In this document: one piece after another, positions 61,313 through 64,000 of the stretch | How positions within the stretch are numbered: position 1 is the first letter of the stretch | Layout of the letters: each line of letters begins with the position of its first letter | Source of the DNA: Gordius sp. MW1 | Lineage: Eukaryota > Nematomorpha > Gordioida > Gordea > Gordiidae | DNA: 64,000 nt | Reading direction: 5' to 3' | NCBI GenBank assembly: GCA_964036665.1 | Contig: OZ038531.1 | Coordinates: forward strand, 13,144,168-13,208,167 | The notes under the pieces: generated by a model | Databases searched by the model: none | Seen by the model: the letters and a program-made list of their open reading frames with translations, nothing else | What the model was told of the DNA's origin: nothing | Program-made: the position numbers and the translations under genes

Positions 61313-63035
61313 AGAATCCTATTATACTCGATTGACTTCTGAAAAGAGGTTTTAAGCTGCGAGAACTATCATTTTGACAAAAGACAACGTTTTATTGTTG
61401 CGATTAGTTTGTTGTATCGCAACGTGAGTGCTTAGTTTTTCAAAAATGCATTATGTGATCATGATTTCAAAGTAATAGTTTTCAGATTCTGATAAATTTT
61501 TACTTGGGATCATAGAAACCATGTCTGAAAACGACACCTTTCATCGGATGTATACGGTAGAAAGAAAAATATGTGAAAAATTTTGAGGTAAAAATATTTA
61601 TTTTTTTCGATTCTATGTAAAAGAGCGTAAAAAAATATATAAAAGTAAGCCAATTTGAGAATCCTATTATCCTCGATTGACTTCCGCAAAGAGGTTTTAA
61701 GCTGCGAGAACTATCATTTTGACAAAAGACAACGTTTTATTGTTGCGATTAGTTTGTTGTATCGCAACGTGAGTGCTTAATTTTTGAAAACTGCTCTATG
61801 CGATCATGATTTTAAAGTATTGTTTTCTGATTCTGATAAATTTTTACTTTTTATCATCGAAACCACGTCTGAAAACGACAACTTTCATCGGATGCATACG
61901 GTTCAAAGAAAAATATGTGAATAATTTTGAGGTAAAAATATTTATTTTTTTCGATTCTATGTGAAAGAGCATGAAAAAATATATAAAAGTAAGTCAATTT
62001 GAGAATCCTATTATCCTCGATTGACTTCTGAAAAGAGGTTTTAAGCTGCGAGAACTATCATTTTGACAAAAGACAACGTTTTATTGTTGCGATTAGTTTG
62101 TTGTATCGCAACGTGAGTGCTTAATTTTTGAAAACTGCTCTATGCGATTATGATTTCAAAGTAATAGTTTTCTGATTCTGATAAATTTTTACTTTTTATC
62201 ATGGAAACCACGTCTGAAAACGACAACTTTCATCGGATGAATACGGTTCAAAGAAAAATATGTAAAAAATTTAGAGGTAAAATATTTATTTTTTTCGATT
62301 CTATGTGAAAGAGCATGAAAATATATATAAAAGTAAGCCAATTTGAGAATCCTATTATCCTCGATTGACTTCCGAAAAGAGGTTTTAAGCTGCGAGAACT
62401 ATCATTTTGACAAAAGACAACGTTTTATAGTTGCGATTAGTTTGTTGTATCGCAACGTGAGTGCTTAATTATTGAAAATGGCTCTATGCGATCATGATTT
62501 CAAAGTAATAGTTTTCAGATTCTGATAAATTTTTACTTGGGATCATAGAAACCACGTCTGAAAACGACAACTTTCATCGGATGAGTACGGTTCAAAGAAA
62601 AATATGTGAAAAATTTTAAGGTAAAAATATTTATTTTTTTCGATTCTATGTGAAAGAGCGTAAAAAAATATATAAAAGTAAGCCAATTTGAGAATCCTAT
62701 TATCCTCGATTGACTTCCGCAAAGAGGTTTTAAGCTGCGAGAACTATCATTTTGACGAAAGACAACGTTTTATTTTTGCGATTAGTTTGTTGTATCGCAA
62801 CGTGAGTGCTTAATTTTTCAAAAATGCACTATGCGATCATGATTTTAAAGTAATAGTTTTCTGATTCTGATAAATTTTTACTTTTTATCGTCGAAACCAC
62901 GTCTGAAAACGACAACCTTCATCGGATGCATACGGTAGAAAGAAAAATATGTGAAAAATTTTGAGGTACAAATATTAATTTTTTTCGATTCTATGTGAAA
63001 GAGCATGAAAAAATATATAAAAGTAAGCCAATTTG
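61313..63035 (+). repeat. Domain VIII HOR copy 2: five monomers, 1,723 bp
   Basis: Same order as copy 1. Its first S has a Q head ('attatactcg', 'ttctgaaaagagg'); the same head begins the true Q at 63,036. The S at 61,313 is therefore a Q/S hybrid formed where the two HOR copies were joined. Private changes include 'aaagtattgttttc' near 61,817 and 'ggatgagtacgg' near 62,581. Confidence 0.88.
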
Positions 63036-64000
63036 AGAATCCTATTATACTCGATTGACTTCTGAAAAGAGGTTTTAAGCTGCGAGAACTATCATTTTGA
63101 CAAAAGACAACGTTTTATTGTTGCGATTAGTTTGTTGTATCGCAACGTGAGTGCTTAATTTTTGAAAACTGCTCTATGCGATTATGATTTCAAAGTAATA
63201 GTTTTCTGATTCTGATAAATTTTTACTTTTTATCATGGAAACCACGTCTGAAAACGACAACTTTCATCGGATGAATACGGTTCAAAGAAAAATATGTAAA
63301 AAATTTAGAGGTAAAATATTTATTTTTTTCGATTCTATGTGAAAGAGCATGAAAATATATATAAAAGTAAGCCAATTTGAGAATCCTATTATCCTCGATT
63401 GACTTCCGAAAAGAGGTTTTAAGCTGCGAGAACTATCATTTTGACAAAAGACAACGTTTTATAGTTGCGAAGTTTGTTGTATCGCAACGTGAATGCTTAA
63501 TTTTTGAAAATGGCTCTATGCGATCATGATTTCAAAGTAATAGTTTTCAGATTCTGATAAATTACTACTTGGGATCATAGAAACCACGTCTGAAAACGAC
63601 AACTTTCATCGGATGAATACGGTTCAAAGAAAAATATGTGAAAAATTTTGAGGTAAAAATATTTATTTTTTTTCGATTCTATGTGAAAGAGCGTAAAAAA
63701 ATATATAAAAGTAAGCCAATTTGAGAATCCTATTATCCTCGATTGACTTCCGCAAAGAGGTTTTAAGCTGCGAGAACTATCATTTTGACAAAAGACAACG
63801 TTTTATTGTTGCGATTAGTTTGTTGTATCGCAACGTGAGTGCTTAGTTTTTCAAAAATGCATTATGTGATCATGATTTCAAAGTAATAGTTTTCAGATTC
63901 TGATAAATTTTTACTTGGGATCATAGAAACCATGTCTGAAAACGACACCTTTCATCGGATGCATACGGTAGAAAGAAAAATATGTAAATTTTGAGGTAAA
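63036..64000 (+). repeat. Right-edge monomers Q-R-S, last one partial
   Basis: Q starts at 63,036, then R with 'gttgcgaagtttg' (63,467), then S from 63,724, cut by the window edge after 277 bases. R with 'gttgcgaag' directly followed by S repeats the order seen at about 52,706-53,394. The last S carries the short allele 'atgtaaattttgagg', also seen near 58,474. The array continues to the right. Confidence 0.85.

Larger units (their letters stand above)
1..64000. repeat. Satellite DNA array of ~344-bp monomers, fills the window
   Basis: The same 343-346 bp unit recurs without interruption from the first base to the last. The last complete monomer ends at 63,723, and 63,723/185 gives a mean of 344.45 bp, so about 185 full copies are present. 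All are in one orientation, with no inversion, spacer, transposon or unique sequence noticed. Composition is about 30% GC, counted by hand on one monomer. Conserved blocks such as 'ttttaagctgcgagaac', 'gtatcgcaacgtgagtgc' and 'ccacgtctgaaaacgac' appear in nearly every copy. Short stop-free stretches exist but only follow the repeat. Arrays like this are typical of eukaryotic centromeric or pericentromeric heterochromatin; that location is inferred. The array extends beyond both edges. Confidence 0.98.

Noticed and set aside
1-64000. CRISPR array or bacterial repeat locus
   Set aside because: The repeats are ~344 bp and directly adjacent with no unique spacers. Nothing resembling cas genes or any bacterial gene is present.
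1-64000. Telomeric or simple-sequence repeats
   Set aside because: No TTAGG- or TTAGGG-type runs or microsatellite blocks were seen; all short A/T runs belong to the monomer.

Overview
The whole 64 kb window is one uninterrupted tandem satellite DNA array. I see no convincing protein-coding gene, RNA gene, transposon, CRISPR array or non-repeat spacer anywhere in it. The unit is an AT-rich monomer of 343-346 bp (about 30% GC by hand count). About 185 complete copies, all head-to-tail in one orientation, are followed by a 277-bp partial copy that runs off the right edge. The monomer start used here is the conserved 'agaatcctattatcctcg' block, which puts the first monomer at position 1.

A single-family array of this size with higher-order repeats (HORs) points to eukaryotic centromeric or pericentromeric heterochromatin. 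About 13 CpG dinucleotides per monomer, more than the base composition predicts, argue against a heavily CpG-methylated germline. That would fit many insects, nematodes or other invertebrates, but I do not recognise the satellite family and cannot name the species.

The array is a mosaic of neighbouring HOR domains, each with its own multiple of about 344.4 bp: (I) 1-8,960, a 5-monomer HOR of 1,723 bp, near-identical copies, one of them expanded to 7 monomers; (transition) 8,961-11,029; (II) 11,030-15,169, a block repeated at 2,413 bp (7 monomers); (III) 15,170-20,341, a trimer and then a 6-monomer HOR of 2,068-2,069 bp; (IV) 20,688-24,132, a 5-monomer HOR of 1,722 bp; (V) 24,133-36,530, shuffled dimers, trimers and distant duplications; (VI) 36,531-52,971, a 15-monomer period of 5,160 bp; (VII) 52,972-59,588, 12- and 15-monomer offsets with an internal trimer expansion; (VIII) 59,589-63,035, two copies of a different 5-monomer HOR of 1,723-1,724 bp; then 63,036-64,000 to the edge.

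Monomer types differ at about seven variable patches separated by conserved blocks. For domains III-VIII I use these labels. P: 'ccgcaaagagg', 'gacgaaag', 'tatttttgcg', 'gcactatgcg', 'gcatacggtag'. Q: 'tctgaaaagagg', 'gaaaactgctc', 'tttttatcatgg', 'gtaaaaaatttagagg'. R: 'ccgaaaagagg', 'tatagttgcg', 'gaaaatggctc', 'cttgggatc'. S: 'gcttagtttttc', 'gcattatgtgatc', 'gacacctttc'. In domain I the five types are called A-E. Domains IV-VI are built largely from R-P-Q order with local expansions. Chimeric monomers and exact monomer-multiple offsets show that unequal crossing-over and gene conversion shaped the array. Possible functional elements inside every monomer are an 8-bp dyad, a TATATAAAAG motif and phased A/T tracts; any function for them is inference.
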